NCBI GenBank assembly: GCA_903895695.1
Contig: CAITUY010000076.1
Coordinates: forward strand, 30,624 to 94,623
Source of the DNA: an uncultured bacterium
GTDB lineage: Bacteria > Verrucomicrobiota > Kiritimatiellia > CAIKKV01 > CAITUY01
Direction of reading: 5' to 3'
DNA: 64,000 nucleotides
How positions within the stretch are numbered: position 1 is the stretch's first letter; each line of letters opens with the position of its first letter. The translations under genes and the position numbers were made by a program. Shown in pieces: positions 9,257-18,530 of this stretch. Under the pieces are notes generated by a model. That model was not told the DNA's origin, did no database searches, and saw only the letters and a program-made list of their open reading frames with translations.

Positions 9257-12001
9257 CTAACGTATATTGAAGATCGCGCCATGCCACGCAGGGCCGATCG
9301 CGTCACCGTATAGCTGGAGTTCCAGCGCATCGGACCGGTTATCCTGGTCAAGATCCTTATCGAGCCCAGGTGGCACGGTCGACATCAACTTCACGTCATC
9401 GACGTACTGGTTCGCCCCCTGAATCGGCGAGGATACCGTGAACCCCGTGTAGCACGGCGCATTGGTCCCCAGGAACGGAATGCGCTGCCGCACCAGAACG
9501 CCATCCACGAACACCGCCGCGCGGCTGGCGCCGTAATCCGTAAACACCGAGAGCCGCACCCACGCGTTGGAAACAGGCGTCACCGCCCCGCCCACAAAGT
9601 TGCTCACGCACTCCACCCACCCCGTGCCGCTGTCCACCGCCAGATACCCGTTGGTGGTAAAAGCGCAGCGGAAATTCTCACCGGTGTTGGCGGGCGTGGT
9701 CGGCAGTTCCCCGGGCGCGGGAATCATGTAGAGATCCGTCCACACCCGCGTCGCGGCCGAAGGCGCCACAACGTTGGAGAGGGTGCACGCGTCCGGCGCC
9801 ACGATGGCCTGGCTCCCGCCGTGCACCGTCGTGTTCTGCACGGCCACCTCGGCCGAGCCGCTCCAGCCCCACGGGCCGAGACTGCTCACCGGCGTGTTCG
9901 GGCCGTAGACTTCAAAATCGTCGATGAAGGGCAATGACGAAGGCACCAGGCCCTGCGCCCAATTCGAGTTGAGCGTGAAGGTGCCCGACATCGTGAGCCC
10001 ATCCGCCGTGACGGTACCGTTGCTGACCACGACCGTGCCGCCGGCCTGGACCACCAGGTGGGAGCTCGTCAGGATCGCGCCGTTGACGAACAGCACGGAC
10101 CCGGCCGCCACGGTCAGGTTGCTGGCGCACGCCACGTTCGTGCTCCAGGTGATCTGCACGTTGTTGCTCACCTGGCAGTTGCCGTTCAAGACGAACGCGC
10201 CGCCCGTCACCGCCACGCCGGTCCCGAACACGATATTGCTGTTGTAGGTGCCGGCCGCGATGTTCACGAGATCCCCGCTCCCGGCCTGGTTCAGCACGCT
10301 CTGCAGGTCGCCGCCCGCCGGCACGCTGAAGCCGCGCTGCGTTTTCGCCGCATTGGCCCACCACGGCTGGAACAGCACATTGGAACTGACAGAGTCCCCG
10401 TTGCCCGACCCGACGCCGGATGGGCCAATCGGCGAGCCCCACCAGTTGAGCCGCGCATCAGCCGCCGCGTTCGCCCACACGCCCGTGACGTTGCCCGCGA
10501 TGCCGCCCATGCCCACCAACGCGTTGGTGGCGTTGTACAGGTAAACGCCGTACGAGCAGTTCGACATCTCGTCATACGCAAACGTCAGGTTTGTCAGCGC
10601 CAGGTAGGCCGCGTTCGTGGCCATCTGCGCATAGTTCGTCGCATTGCCTACCATGATGCCGGCATTGAGCCAGCCGTTGCTCGTCGGGTCGGGATAGTTC
10701 AAGGCACCGGTCAGCCGGAAGCCCTGGATGGTCACGTTCGGCGCGCGCACCTGGAAGCAGTCCCGGTCCACGCCGCCACTCGGCGCGTTGACCGTTACGT
10801 TGCCCGGCACGTTCGTGTTCCCAACAATCGTCAGTGGCACGCGCACGGCGGCCGAGGTGGACAGGTTGTACGCGCCATCGGCAACCACGAGGGTCTCGTT
10901 CGACAGCACGGCCGCAAGCGCGGCCTCGATCGTGGCGTAGTCGTTGGTCACGTAGCGGATGCCCGTATAGGTGAATTCCACCGATACCACCGTGTCCGAA
11001 ACGATATTGTTGTAGTTGAACGCAGCGTAACGCGTGTTCTGCCCCGTGAATGCGGCTGCCTGTCCGTTAAGTTTGATGGCCGTGGCGATGAAAGCGGGGT
11101 TGGCCGTCATGCTGAAATTCGTGGCCGACCCCGGGAACACGTCGAACGTGCCGCCGGGCACGACGCTGCCGAAGGATATCGCAGGGCCATTCACGTTCGT
11201 GGCGGTCACCGTGATGACCGGCCGATGGTAGCTGGTGACGTTTCCGTACTGTTGAATCTCCGCGGCGTCGCTCATGCCATCGTTGTCCCAGTCGTTGGTC
11301 AGCGCGGCCGGAACGTTGGTGCCCGCGGACACGCTATCGAGGTAGAAGTTATTCTCCTCATCGCGGTTCTGGGCGATCAAGCCGATGTAGTTGGTGGCCA
11401 GACCGCCGACAAAGGGCACTTGCTGACACAGCAGACGCCCATTCAGAAATACGGCGGCTTGATTCAGGTTGTAGTCGGTGAAGAACGTCACGCGCAGCCA
11501 AGCCCCGCTCGCGACGGGACTGACGCTCGTCCCCCAGGCGTCGTTGGTGCATGAAAGCCACCCGCCGCCAGCCGTTTGGACGAGGAGATACCCATTCGTA
11601 TCCACATAGGCGCGCACACTCTGGTCCGGCCCCGCCGCATCGGCGGGGGCTGAACCAAAGATGGGCTGCACCTGGACATCGGTCCACACCCGGCGTTGCC
11701 CGGTGCTATCCACGGTGTTTGTGAGCGTAGTGTCGCCGGGCAGCAGAACGGCATTCGGGCCGGACGCCGCCACGGTGTTCTCCACAACCACCGAATTGCT
11801 CGAAGCGCCCCAGCCGTTCGCGTCGAGGTTGGTGAGGGGCGTACCGACGGCGTAGCCTTCGAACCCATCGCTGAACGGCAGGCTGGGCGGCGCCGCCGAC
11901 GCCGCCAGTGCCGCACCCAGAAGCAACAGGATGGCCAGCATCCATCCGGCCATGGCCCGGCCTTCCGTCGCCGTGCGAGAGTTGCGTGCAAGAATTGTCA
12001 T
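9257..12001 (-). CDS. Large secreted beta-helix protein with a duplicated LamG-like domain
   Basis: About 914 residues with an N-terminal signal peptide (MLAILLLLGAALAASAA). A first jelly-roll or LamG-like unit (about 40-245, starting PSLPFSDGFEGY) is followed by an Asp-rich calcium-binding-type motif (DWDNDGMSDAAE). A central region around 320-680, with phrases such as NVTIQGFRLTG, is typical of right-handed parallel beta-helices. A second copy of the LamG-like unit (about 690-900, starting SSLPFIDDFEVY) ends in another Asp-rich motif (DKDLDQDNRSDALE). The ATG at 12001 is preferred because GGAGG lies eight bases upstream; an ATG at 12007 is too close to it. It follows the next secreted gene by 50 bases. 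A surface or carbohydrate-binding role is inferred. Confidence 0.7.
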   Translation of the reverse strand: MTILARNSRTATEGRAMAGWMLAILLLLGAALAASAAPPSLPFSDGFEGYAVGTPLTNLDANGWGASSNSVVVENTVAASGPNAVLLPGDTTLTNTVDSTGQRRVWTDVQVQPIFGSAPADAAGPDQSVRAYVDTNGYLLVQTAGGGWLSCTNDAWGTSVSPVASGAWLRVTFFTDYNLNQAAVFLNGRLLCQQVPFVGGLATNYIGLIAQNRDEENNFYLDSVSAGTNVPAALTNDWDNDGMSDAAEIQQYGNVTSYHRPVITVTATNVNGPAISFGSVVPGGTFDVFPGSATNFSMTANPAFIATAIKLNGQAAAFTGQNTRYAAFNYNNIVSDTVVSVEFTYTGIRYVTNDYATIEAALAAVLSNETLVVADGAYNLSTSAAVRVPLTIVGNTNVPGNVTVNAPSGGVDRDCFQVRAPNVTIQGFRLTGALNYPDPTSNGWLNAGIMVGNATNYAQMATNAAYLALTNLTFAYDEMSNCSYGVYLYNATNALVGMGGIAGNVTGVWANAAADARLNWWGSPIGPSGVGSGNGDSVSSNVLFQPWWANAAKTQRGFSVPAGGDLQSVLNQAGSGDLVNIAAGTYNSNIVFGTGVAVTGGAFVLNGNCQVSNNVQITWSTNVACASNLTVAAGSVLFVNGAILTSSHLVVQAGGTVVVSNGTVTADGLTMSGTFTLNSNWAQGLVPSSLPFIDDFEVYGPNTPVSSLGPWGWSGSAEVAVQNTTVHGGSQAIVAPDACTLSNVVAPSAATRVWTDLYMIPAPGELPTTPANTGENFRCAFTTNGYLAVDSGTGWVECVSNFVGGAVTPVSNAWVRLSVFTDYGASRAAVFVDGVLVRQRIPFLGTNAPCYTGFTVSSPIQGANQYVDDVKLMSTVPPGLDKDLDQDNRSDALELQLYGDAIGPAWHGAIFNIR

Positions 12002-12051
12002 GTCCATACCCTCCGACGTTTGAGTCGCGGCCTCATGGCCAACGCGCAGGG

Positions 12052-15000
12052 TTAACGCACAATCAGGACCGACGCCTCGAGGGGCAGCGTGCCCCACACG
12101 ACCGAGCCCGGCGCACCGTTCGAACCGACATAACTGCCGTTGGTGTAACCAGTTCCCCCATTGGCGTGAGCGGCGCCTCCGAACGTATTCCGGACGCTCC
12201 AGACCGCGACGCGCCCGCCACCGCCTCCTCCAGATGCACCAGCGGTACTCGTGCTGGGAGTGCCGCCGTCCGCCGTGATCTGGCCACTCCCGCCCAGATT
12301 GCGACACCGGACGTATACTCCGCCGCCCGACCCGCCGCCCGAGCCGCTAGTTGTACTGCTGCCCGACTCGCCGTCGGCCTTGAGCACTCCGTTGACCGTC
12401 AGATCCCGATCCACTTGCAGCCGGATCAGGCCGCCGCCATTCGCGCCGTTGTTACCCTGGTAGGTCCCGCTGCCGCTGCCAGGGTCGATCGGCGCGTTGG
12501 AGGAACCGTATGTGCCGCCACCGAGACTGAAATTCACCGTGTAACTGCTGCTCCCACCCGCGCCGCCGTATCCTGCGCCACCCACAGCGTACGCCGCCGA
12601 GAGCGAGGCGCCCTTCCCCATCCCGGTCTGATAACTGCCGCGGCCGCCACGGAAGCCGCGGGTGCTGGCATCGATCCCCGCGTTGGTGGCTACCGTCAAA
12701 GTCCGCATCCGCAAATAAGGAGAGCCGCCGTTGGTGGGCTCGGAGTAAGGGTAGATCCAAGAGTTCGTCGCGATCATGACATTGCCCGCCACAACCAGAT
12801 TAACCCCGCCGGTGGTAATGACGGTGTTGGTTATGCCGCTGTAGACATGCAGGATTCCGCCGTTCGTCACCAGCAAGTTCCCGCCAAGGTTGAGCGTGTT
12901 CCCATTGGTCAGTCCGCCGATCCACTCCATCCACCCGGTCTGCACGGTTGTGTCGCCGGTAATCGTGATTTGGGAGTTCGGTCCGCCGTAGAACTTGGAC
13001 ATGGCGGTGTTCAGCGTGTTGGTATCCATCCTGAATTTCCCGCCGATGCTCGCAACACAATTACTCACCGCCAGGCCGCCGGCGCCAGTGATAACCACGT
13101 CGTTCGCGATGGTAATCGGAACGCCAACAGGCATACCGGCCATGTCGCCGCTGATGCTCAGGCTGGCCAAGGCCAGGGGCGGGCAATTCGAAATGACAAT
13201 CCATCCGCCCAGGAGGTTGGTGCGCGGGTAAAAATTCGCATCAGAGAAATATAGCGTCCCCGGCTGGCCGCGTTTGTACCGGATCTGGTCAGCCCGACCG
13301 GAGGTGTCATTTCCGTTGCTGTTATAGCCGCCGCCCGCTGCGAACGCGATCGTGGGTTTGGGCGTGGCCGCGGCCTGATCGGTGATGTTGTAGATGACGG
13401 CCACACGCCCGCCGCCCCCGGCCCCGCCTTTTCCCGTGGCGTTGGCGCCGTTGGCCTGGATCGAACCCGCCCCCTGCAGCGTGTCGCAGACCAGGTAGAC
13501 GCCGCCGCCCGAACCGCCGCCTCTGTCCCCGTTACCGCTTTGTTGGCCATTCGCTGTGATGGTCCCGTCAACGGTAATCGCATTGGTCGCCTGGATCCAG
13601 ACGAGTCCCCCGCCGAACGCAGCGTCGCTGTTCTGATAGCGCCCGGAACCGCTGCCCGGTTGCGTGGGTGCGTTGACCGAGGGGTAGATGCCGCCACCGG
13701 CGCTGGCGCTGGTGCCGCCGCTCATGTCGGTGCCCGCCCCCGCAGCACCCCCATAGCCTGCGCCGCCCACCGCGTAGGTTGCGCCCGTCGAGCAGCCTGG
13801 GCCGAAACCCGCGCCGTAACTGGCGAAGCCTCCCGAAAAGCCCTTCCCGTTGGCGTTGATCCCGCCTCCACGGCGGATGTTAACCGAGTTGGCTTGAATC
13901 AGTGCAGAGCCACCGTTCGTGAAGTCGCTCCAAGGGTAGATCCACGTATTCGATGAGATGGCGACACTGCCGATCACGGAGATCAAAGTTGCGCAGGGAA
14001 AGGCGCCAGTGTTCGTCGAGACAGGACCGTTGAAGACGTAGACAGCCCCGGCGTTGGTCAGGGTCAAGTTGCCGCCGACGGCCAGCTTCATCAGGTTCGT
14101 TTCAGACCCGCGCAATTCCAGCCACCCGTTCGTGATGGTCAGGTTGCCGGCCACGCTGGCGCTCGCCGCGGGACCGCCCCAAAGGCGCGACATGCCGTAC
14201 GCGGCGTTATTGAACGTCCAGTCGCCGTTGACCGTGAGTACGGAATTTGTCAACTCGATGCCTCCACGGCCGCTGCACGTGAGGTTGCCATTCACCGTGA
14301 GCTGGAAGTTGGCGGGGAAGCTCACCAAGCCATTGGTGATGGTGAGCGTCGCAGGCGACCACGAAGTGAAGCCCGGGATTACGATCCGGCCTCCAGCGAG
14401 GGTCGTGGTGGGGAAGAAGTTGGTATCAGAAAGCCAGATCGTGCCCGGGTCGCCATTGCCCCACTGCCAGCCCGTGAAATGACTGCTTGGGTAAGGCACG
14501 CCGCCTGCCGCCGCCCAGCTCGTGCCCAGATTGGACGGCTGAGTTCCACCGGCTGCCGCGAAGGCGATCGTGGGCTTGGGGCTGACTCCAGCTTGTGCCG
14601 TCGTGTCGTAAACTACCGCAATTCGCCCGCCGCCGCCGCCGGCCGAATTGACGTTGATCGGGGCGTCGCCGCCATTCGCCGCGACCACGCCAGCACCGCG
14701 GATCGTCTGGCACGTGATGTAGATGCTGCCGCCAGAACCACCAGCCGAGGAGTTCGCCGGCTTCTGGCCAACGGCCGTGATGGCGCCGTCCACCGTGACC
14801 GTCCCGTTAGCCGCGATCAGGATGGCGCCGCCGCCGTCACCGCCTGCCGTGCCCTGATAGGTGCCGCTGCCGCTGCCAGGGTCGGTCGGGGCTGTGACGG
14901 AACCATAAGTCGCGCCGCCAAACTTCGTAGGGGGAGTGCCATTGCCGCCTACATTCGGATCGCAGTTGCCACCGACGCCGCCATACCCAGCGCCGCTCAC

Positions 15001-15528
15001 GGCGTACGGCAGACCAGTCGTGTAGCCCGGCCCGCAACCAGAAGCGTACTGAGTCTGTCCGCCGCGAAAACCTTGCGAATCAGCATTGATCGTCCCGCCC
15101 GCCTGGACATTAAGGTTCGTACAGGCGAGATTGACGCGCTTGTCGGGGGTGTACGGCGGCAGTGGCGCAGTGTTCTTGTTGTGCGTGATCTTGCCGCCGC
15201 TGGTGACGATGACGTTCGATGCCGTGAGCACGTAACTCCAGCCGTCAAAAACCAGCGTGCCGCTGTTGGTACAGGAATTGAGGACAGCCGACGACACGTC
15301 TTGCGTGACCGTGTAAGCGGCGCCGATCAACACGTCATCCCCGGCTTGCGGTACTGTGCCGCCCCACGTGCCCGTGGCGCTCCATAGTCCGCTTGCCGCG
15401 GCCTGCCTCGGCGTGGCCTGCGCCGGCAGACAGAGCATGACCGCCGTGAAGACGGCCACACAAATCTTCCCCATCCACGCCGCAATTGCCAGAGTCCCGT
15501 TCCCCGACCTGCTCAGTTTCCTGCTCAT
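12052..15528 (-). CDS. Very large secreted Gly/Ser-rich repeat protein (beta-helix type)
   Basis: An 1158-residue exported protein with a signal peptide ending near LCLPAQA. It opens with a segment resembling a G8-type beta strand motif (SGLWSATGTWGGTVPQAGDD). It then holds three long repeats of about 330 residues, each containing a glycine-rich block (for example YAVGGAGYGGAGG), a PGSGSGTYQG block, a GGGxI strand and VNGxxxADG. The repeats are also visible in the DNA near 12.5, 13.7 and 14.9 kb. No catalytic motif was recognised. An ATG preceded by GGGGAGG gives a confident start. It is probably co-transcribed with the beta-helix gene 50 bases downstream. It is likely a cell-surface or matrix protein. 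Confidence 0.65.
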   Translation of the reverse strand: MSRKLSRSGNGTLAIAAWMGKICVAVFTAVMLCLPAQATPRQAAASGLWSATGTWGGTVPQAGDDVLIGAAYTVTQDVSSAVLNSCTNSGTLVFDGWSYVLTASNVIVTSGGKITHNKNTAPLPPYTPDKRVNLACTNLNVQAGGTINADSQGFRGGQTQYASGCGPGYTTGLPYAVSGAGYGGVGGNCDPNVGGNGTPPTKFGGATYGSVTAPTDPGSGSGTYQGTAGGDGGGAILIAANGTVTVDGAITAVGQKPANSSAGGSGGSIYITCQTIRGAGVVAANGGDAPINVNSAGGGGGRIAVVYDTTAQAGVSPKPTIAFAAAGGTQPSNLGTSWAAAGGVPYPSSHFTGWQWGNGDPGTIWLSDTNFFPTTTLAGGRIVIPGFTSWSPATLTITNGLVSFPANFQLTVNGNLTCSGRGGIELTNSVLTVNGDWTFNNAAYGMSRLWGGPAASASVAGNLTITNGWLELRGSETNLMKLAVGGNLTLTNAGAVYVFNGPVSTNTGAFPCATLISVIGSVAISSNTWIYPWSDFTNGGSALIQANSVNIRRGGGINANGKGFSGGFASYGAGFGPGCSTGATYAVGGAGYGGAAGAGTDMSGGTSASAGGGIYPSVNAPTQPGSGSGRYQNSDAAFGGGLVWIQATNAITVDGTITANGQQSGNGDRGGGSGGGVYLVCDTLQGAGSIQANGANATGKGGAGGGGRVAVIYNITDQAAATPKPTIAFAAGGGYNSNGNDTSGRADQIRYKRGQPGTLYFSDANFYPRTNLLGGWIVISNCPPLALASLSISGDMAGMPVGVPITIANDVVITGAGGLAVSNCVASIGGKFRMDTNTLNTAMSKFYGGPNSQITITGDTTVQTGWMEWIGGLTNGNTLNLGGNLLVTNGGILHVYSGITNTVITTGGVNLVVAGNVMIATNSWIYPYSEPTNGGSPYLRMRTLTVATNAGIDASTRGFRGGRGSYQTGMGKGASLSAAYAVGGAGYGGAGGSSSYTVNFSLGGGTYGSSNAPIDPGSGSGTYQGNNGANGGGLIRLQVDRDLTVNGVLKADGESGSSTTSGSGGGSGGGVYVRCRNLGGSGQITADGGTPSTSTAGASGGGGGGRVAVWSVRNTFGGAAHANGGTGYTNGSYVGSNGAPGSVVWGTLPLEASVLIVR

Positions 15529-15639
15529 CTCTGCGCCTCCCCTTCAGTGCTCCGCGCCGAACTGCGCTTACGATTCAAAACGCAACAGTATAAAAAGATG
15601 CTACCTTTCATGTGTCGATTCGTCAAACCCATTCTGGCC

Positions 15640-17079
15640 TCAGTCCGCGGCTTCAAACCTCACCGCGTACAAGTCCGCTTTGAAAAGCACGAACCGCAGG
15701 CGCACCGTACGCCCCGCCAATGCGGCCAGCGAGCCGCCGCGCCACACGACCGGCGCGTTCACCGCATCGCCGGTGACCGCCACACAATCATCGAGGGTAT
15801 AGCCCGGCAAGGCCTTGCCCACCGTCACCGCTTCGCCGGTCTCCCCGGGCCCGGCCTCCAAAACCTCGCACCGGATGCCGCCCGAGTAGCTGGCTCGGGC
15901 GTTGAGGGCCAGCCCCTTTGACTCGAGCCGGAACGGAATCGTCCAGAACTGCCCGTGTCCCTCCGCCGACACGGACATGAACCCATCCTCGCGCATCGGC
16001 ACGCGCAACAGCCCTTCGCTGGGCGATGCAAGGCCGTACGCGTTCTCAGGATGGTTATGTCCTTTGGCTATGGCGCCGACGTAGGTGGACCACTCCCCCG
16101 CGCCGGTGGGCACGATTCCGGCACAGGCGTACGTGACCATCGGGCGGAAACGCGGGGCAATAGCGGGCACCAGCCAAGGCTCGTTGCCTAGCGGGCGGTG
16201 CCACAGGCGCTCGTCGCGACTCGTGGCCAGCACCACCTCCACCGTATCCGCCGTGTGCCGGTAGACCGAGGTGCGCATGACGTGTGCGTGGACGGCGCCC
16301 GGCCACGGGCTGTACCCATTGGTGTAGAAATCCAAATCGGGCAGATCGAGTGGGCCGCTCTCCAGCACCGGGATGCTGGGCGGGAATTGCCCGAACACCG
16401 GGGATTCCGAACGGTTCACCCCGCGCCGTTGCATGACGCCGTCGGTCTGCCGGGTGTAGAGCACATACCGCCGCGTGTCCGCGTTGTAATGCAGGATATT
16501 CTGCGTATCCGAATTGTTGCCCTTGAGTACCGGGTCCACCCAAGTCCAGCGCAGGCCGTCCGGTGATACGGCCGTGGCAATGGTGCGCTCCTTGTCGCAG
16601 CCGCACGAGACCATCTTGTAGCGGGCTTCCGGCGGCGCCGCGGGGTCCTTCATGACGCTCTGGCCGTGCGCCCAGCCGCGGCTTCCCAGGTCCACCAAAT
16701 TGTTCGCTTTCGAACCGTTGAACTCAGTCAGGCCCAGTTTCGGCTTGCGCCAGGCGATGCCATCGTCCGACTCGGCATAGGCGATCTCGCGCTGCGCCAA
16801 CTTGCCGTTGTCCAGATAGTACGGCTCGTACCAGCAACGGTAGAGCCCTTCATCCTTAAGCACCGTGCAGTAGGCGCCCAACATCACGTTTTCCCACGGG
16901 GACTCGGACCGCAGTACAGGCTCGGGGTCCGCAGCGACGCGATGGGGTTTCAGTGCAACTCCCTCGGGAACGTAGAATCCATCGCCCAAGGCCCCACCCC
17001 AAGCCGTGCCATAGCCCGGGTCGATCCCCATCCAGTCCACAAACACCCATTTACCGCGACCGAAGACGTACTGGCTCAT
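15640..17079 (-). CDS. Glycosidase of the five-bladed beta-propeller type (GH43/GH32-like)
   Basis: A 479-residue protein without a signal peptide. Repeated propeller-type strands are visible: LYRCWYEPYYLDNG, REIAYAESDDGIAWRKP, VLYTRQTDG and VEVVLATSRDERLWHRP. The phrase AYAESDDGIAWRKP is the hallmark of GH32/GH43-like propellers in which each blade has a sugar-contacting loop. The C-terminal 100 residues look like a beta-sandwich module (GECRGE-like strands ending RLRFVLFKADLYAVRFE), as in GH32 proteins. The substrate is unknown. It closes the glycosidase cluster, 71 bases after the GH4 gene. The acidic catalytic trio cannot be fixed by eye, so it could be a catalytically altered relative. 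Confidence 0.6.
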   Translation of the reverse strand: MSQYVFGRGKWVFVDWMGIDPGYGTAWGGALGDGFYVPEGVALKPHRVAADPEPVLRSESPWENVMLGAYCTVLKDEGLYRCWYEPYYLDNGKLAQREIAYAESDDGIAWRKPKLGLTEFNGSKANNLVDLGSRGWAHGQSVMKDPAAPPEARYKMVSCGCDKERTIATAVSPDGLRWTWVDPVLKGNNSDTQNILHYNADTRRYVLYTRQTDGVMQRRGVNRSESPVFGQFPPSIPVLESGPLDLPDLDFYTNGYSPWPGAVHAHVMRTSVYRHTADTVEVVLATSRDERLWHRPLGNEPWLVPAIAPRFRPMVTYACAGIVPTGAGEWSTYVGAIAKGHNHPENAYGLASPSEGLLRVPMREDGFMSVSAEGHGQFWTIPFRLESKGLALNARASYSGGIRCEVLEAGPGETGEAVTVGKALPGYTLDDCVAVTGDAVNAPVVWRGGSLAALAGRTVRLRFVLFKADLYAVRFEAAD

Positions 17080-17150
17080 TTTTGCTCCCGTTCGATTTCG
17101 ATCAAATCGGACTCATCCACGCCGGCTTCGGCATCAGATCCGAGGCTTCT

Positions 17151-18464
17151 TCATTCGATCATCGCGCCTTTCGCACTCCCCGCCGCTCCAAACTGGGGCA
17201 GATACTCCGCCTGCGCGGCGAGCATCTCATCCAGGCACTGCTCTGCAGCCTGCAGATCGTGCACGACAGGGTCCGCCAGCAGCGCATGCAGCGCCGTCTG
17301 GCGACAGCCGGTGAAAGCCGCCTCCACGGCCAGGCGCTGAACGCCGACCTGGACCTGGCACAACGCGGCGATCGGAGACGGAAGCGCACCTACGCTCAGG
17401 CCGTAGATGCCGGCGGCGCTCGCCATCGCGGGAACCTCGACCACGGCATCGGCGGGCAGGTTCGCAATGCATCCCTGGTTGAGGATATTTACGGCCGGCA
17501 CGAAGACATTCGTGTCGGCCAGCATGGCCCCGATGATATCGAAGGCGCTCTCACCCGGTTGCGTGTGCATAAAGTCCCCGATGACCTCATCCCCGGCGGC
17601 CATCCTCACCACGCGATCCCAGACCTTCCCCTTGTCAGCTTCGGCTTTCTCAAAATCGAACTCTGTGTGCCGGCATACATCGAATGCGAACCCCAGATAC
17701 TCTCCGATGTGATCGTCACTCGGAAATGGGATCAGCCCGTAGGTCTTGAGCAGGGCGATCGTGAGGGGAAGATAGGTCGCGGGCAGTGCTGCGGCCCGCT
17801 CCCGCAACAGAGGGTAGAGGTCCTCTCCCGTGCTTCGCCGGTGGATCGAAAGCGCCCACAGGAAATGGTTCAGGCCCGCCGCCTTGATATCCAGGTCCCT
17901 ATGGTCGATCTTCACGATGTCCGCCACCGTTCCCATGCCCATGAAGATTCCGTGGCACAGGCCGATGGCCTTAATCCGCGTGTACCGATTGATCGCGAGG
18001 CAGACCCGGCTTTCGGGGTTGGTGTAGTTGATGAGCCATGCGTCGGGGCAAAGTTCCTCCATGTCCCGACAGACGGCCAGCATGACCGGCACATTACGCA
18101 GCGTATGAAACAAACCTCCCGGTCCGCCGTTCTCACCCAGCACCTGCCGGAAGCCATACTTGCGTGGGATTTCCCAGTCCAACCGCCACAGCGCGTTGCG
18201 GTTCATGGCGATGGACGTGATCACAAAGTCGGCGCCCTCCAGAGCGCGGCGCCGATCGACCGCGGTCGTCACGTCCAAGCGCACGCCGGACTCCTTGGCA
18301 ATGCGCCGCGCAAGCCTGGCCATGACCTCCAGCCGCCCGGCATTCAAGTCAACCAGCACGAGCTCGCCGCCGTGCAAGGGCTTGCACTGCATCGCATCCT
18401 GTATGCTGCCGGGCCCGAATGATGCGCTCGCCGCGCCAATGAGTACCACCTTTGCGGGCTTCAT
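17151..18464 (-). CDS. NAD-dependent glycoside hydrolase family 4
   Basis: A 437-residue cytoplasmic GH4 enzyme, a family that cleaves alpha- or beta-glycosides (alpha-glucosides, alpha-galactosides, galacturonides) by a redox-elimination mechanism using NAD and Mn. The NAD-binding strand reads KVVLIGAASASFGPGS, and NYTNPES follows at about 146-152. The metal ligands appear as Cys170 (GLCHG) and His200 (AGLNHFLW). ENGGPGGLFHTLRN is typical of the alpha-galactosidase/galacturonidase branch. The ATG at 18464 has AGGGGGT about seven bases upstream; an in-frame start nine codons earlier is less likely. It is the penultimate gene of the operon-like cluster. Confidence 0.85.
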   Translation of the reverse strand: MKPAKVVLIGAASASFGPGSIQDAMQCKPLHGGELVLVDLNAGRLEVMARLARRIAKESGVRLDVTTAVDRRRALEGADFVITSIAMNRNALWRLDWEIPRKYGFRQVLGENGGPGGLFHTLRNVPVMLAVCRDMEELCPDAWLINYTNPESRVCLAINRYTRIKAIGLCHGIFMGMGTVADIVKIDHRDLDIKAAGLNHFLWALSIHRRSTGEDLYPLLRERAAALPATYLPLTIALLKTYGLIPFPSDDHIGEYLGFAFDVCRHTEFDFEKAEADKGKVWDRVVRMAAGDEVIGDFMHTQPGESAFDIIGAMLADTNVFVPAVNILNQGCIANLPADAVVEVPAMASAAGIYGLSVGALPSPIAALCQVQVGVQRLAVEAAFTGCRQTALHALLADPVVHDLQAAEQCLDEMLAAQAEYLPQFGAAGSAKGAMIE

Positions 18465-18530
18465 GTTCTTACCCCCTACTCTAAGACCCATCGTCAGTGC
18501 GCGGCACAGTCTCAGTTCGTCCCGTCACGC

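Noticed and set aside
10058..11554. A 498-residue plus-strand open frame
   Set aside because: It mirrors the beta-helix gene; low-complexity Arg/His/Val composition, no motif.
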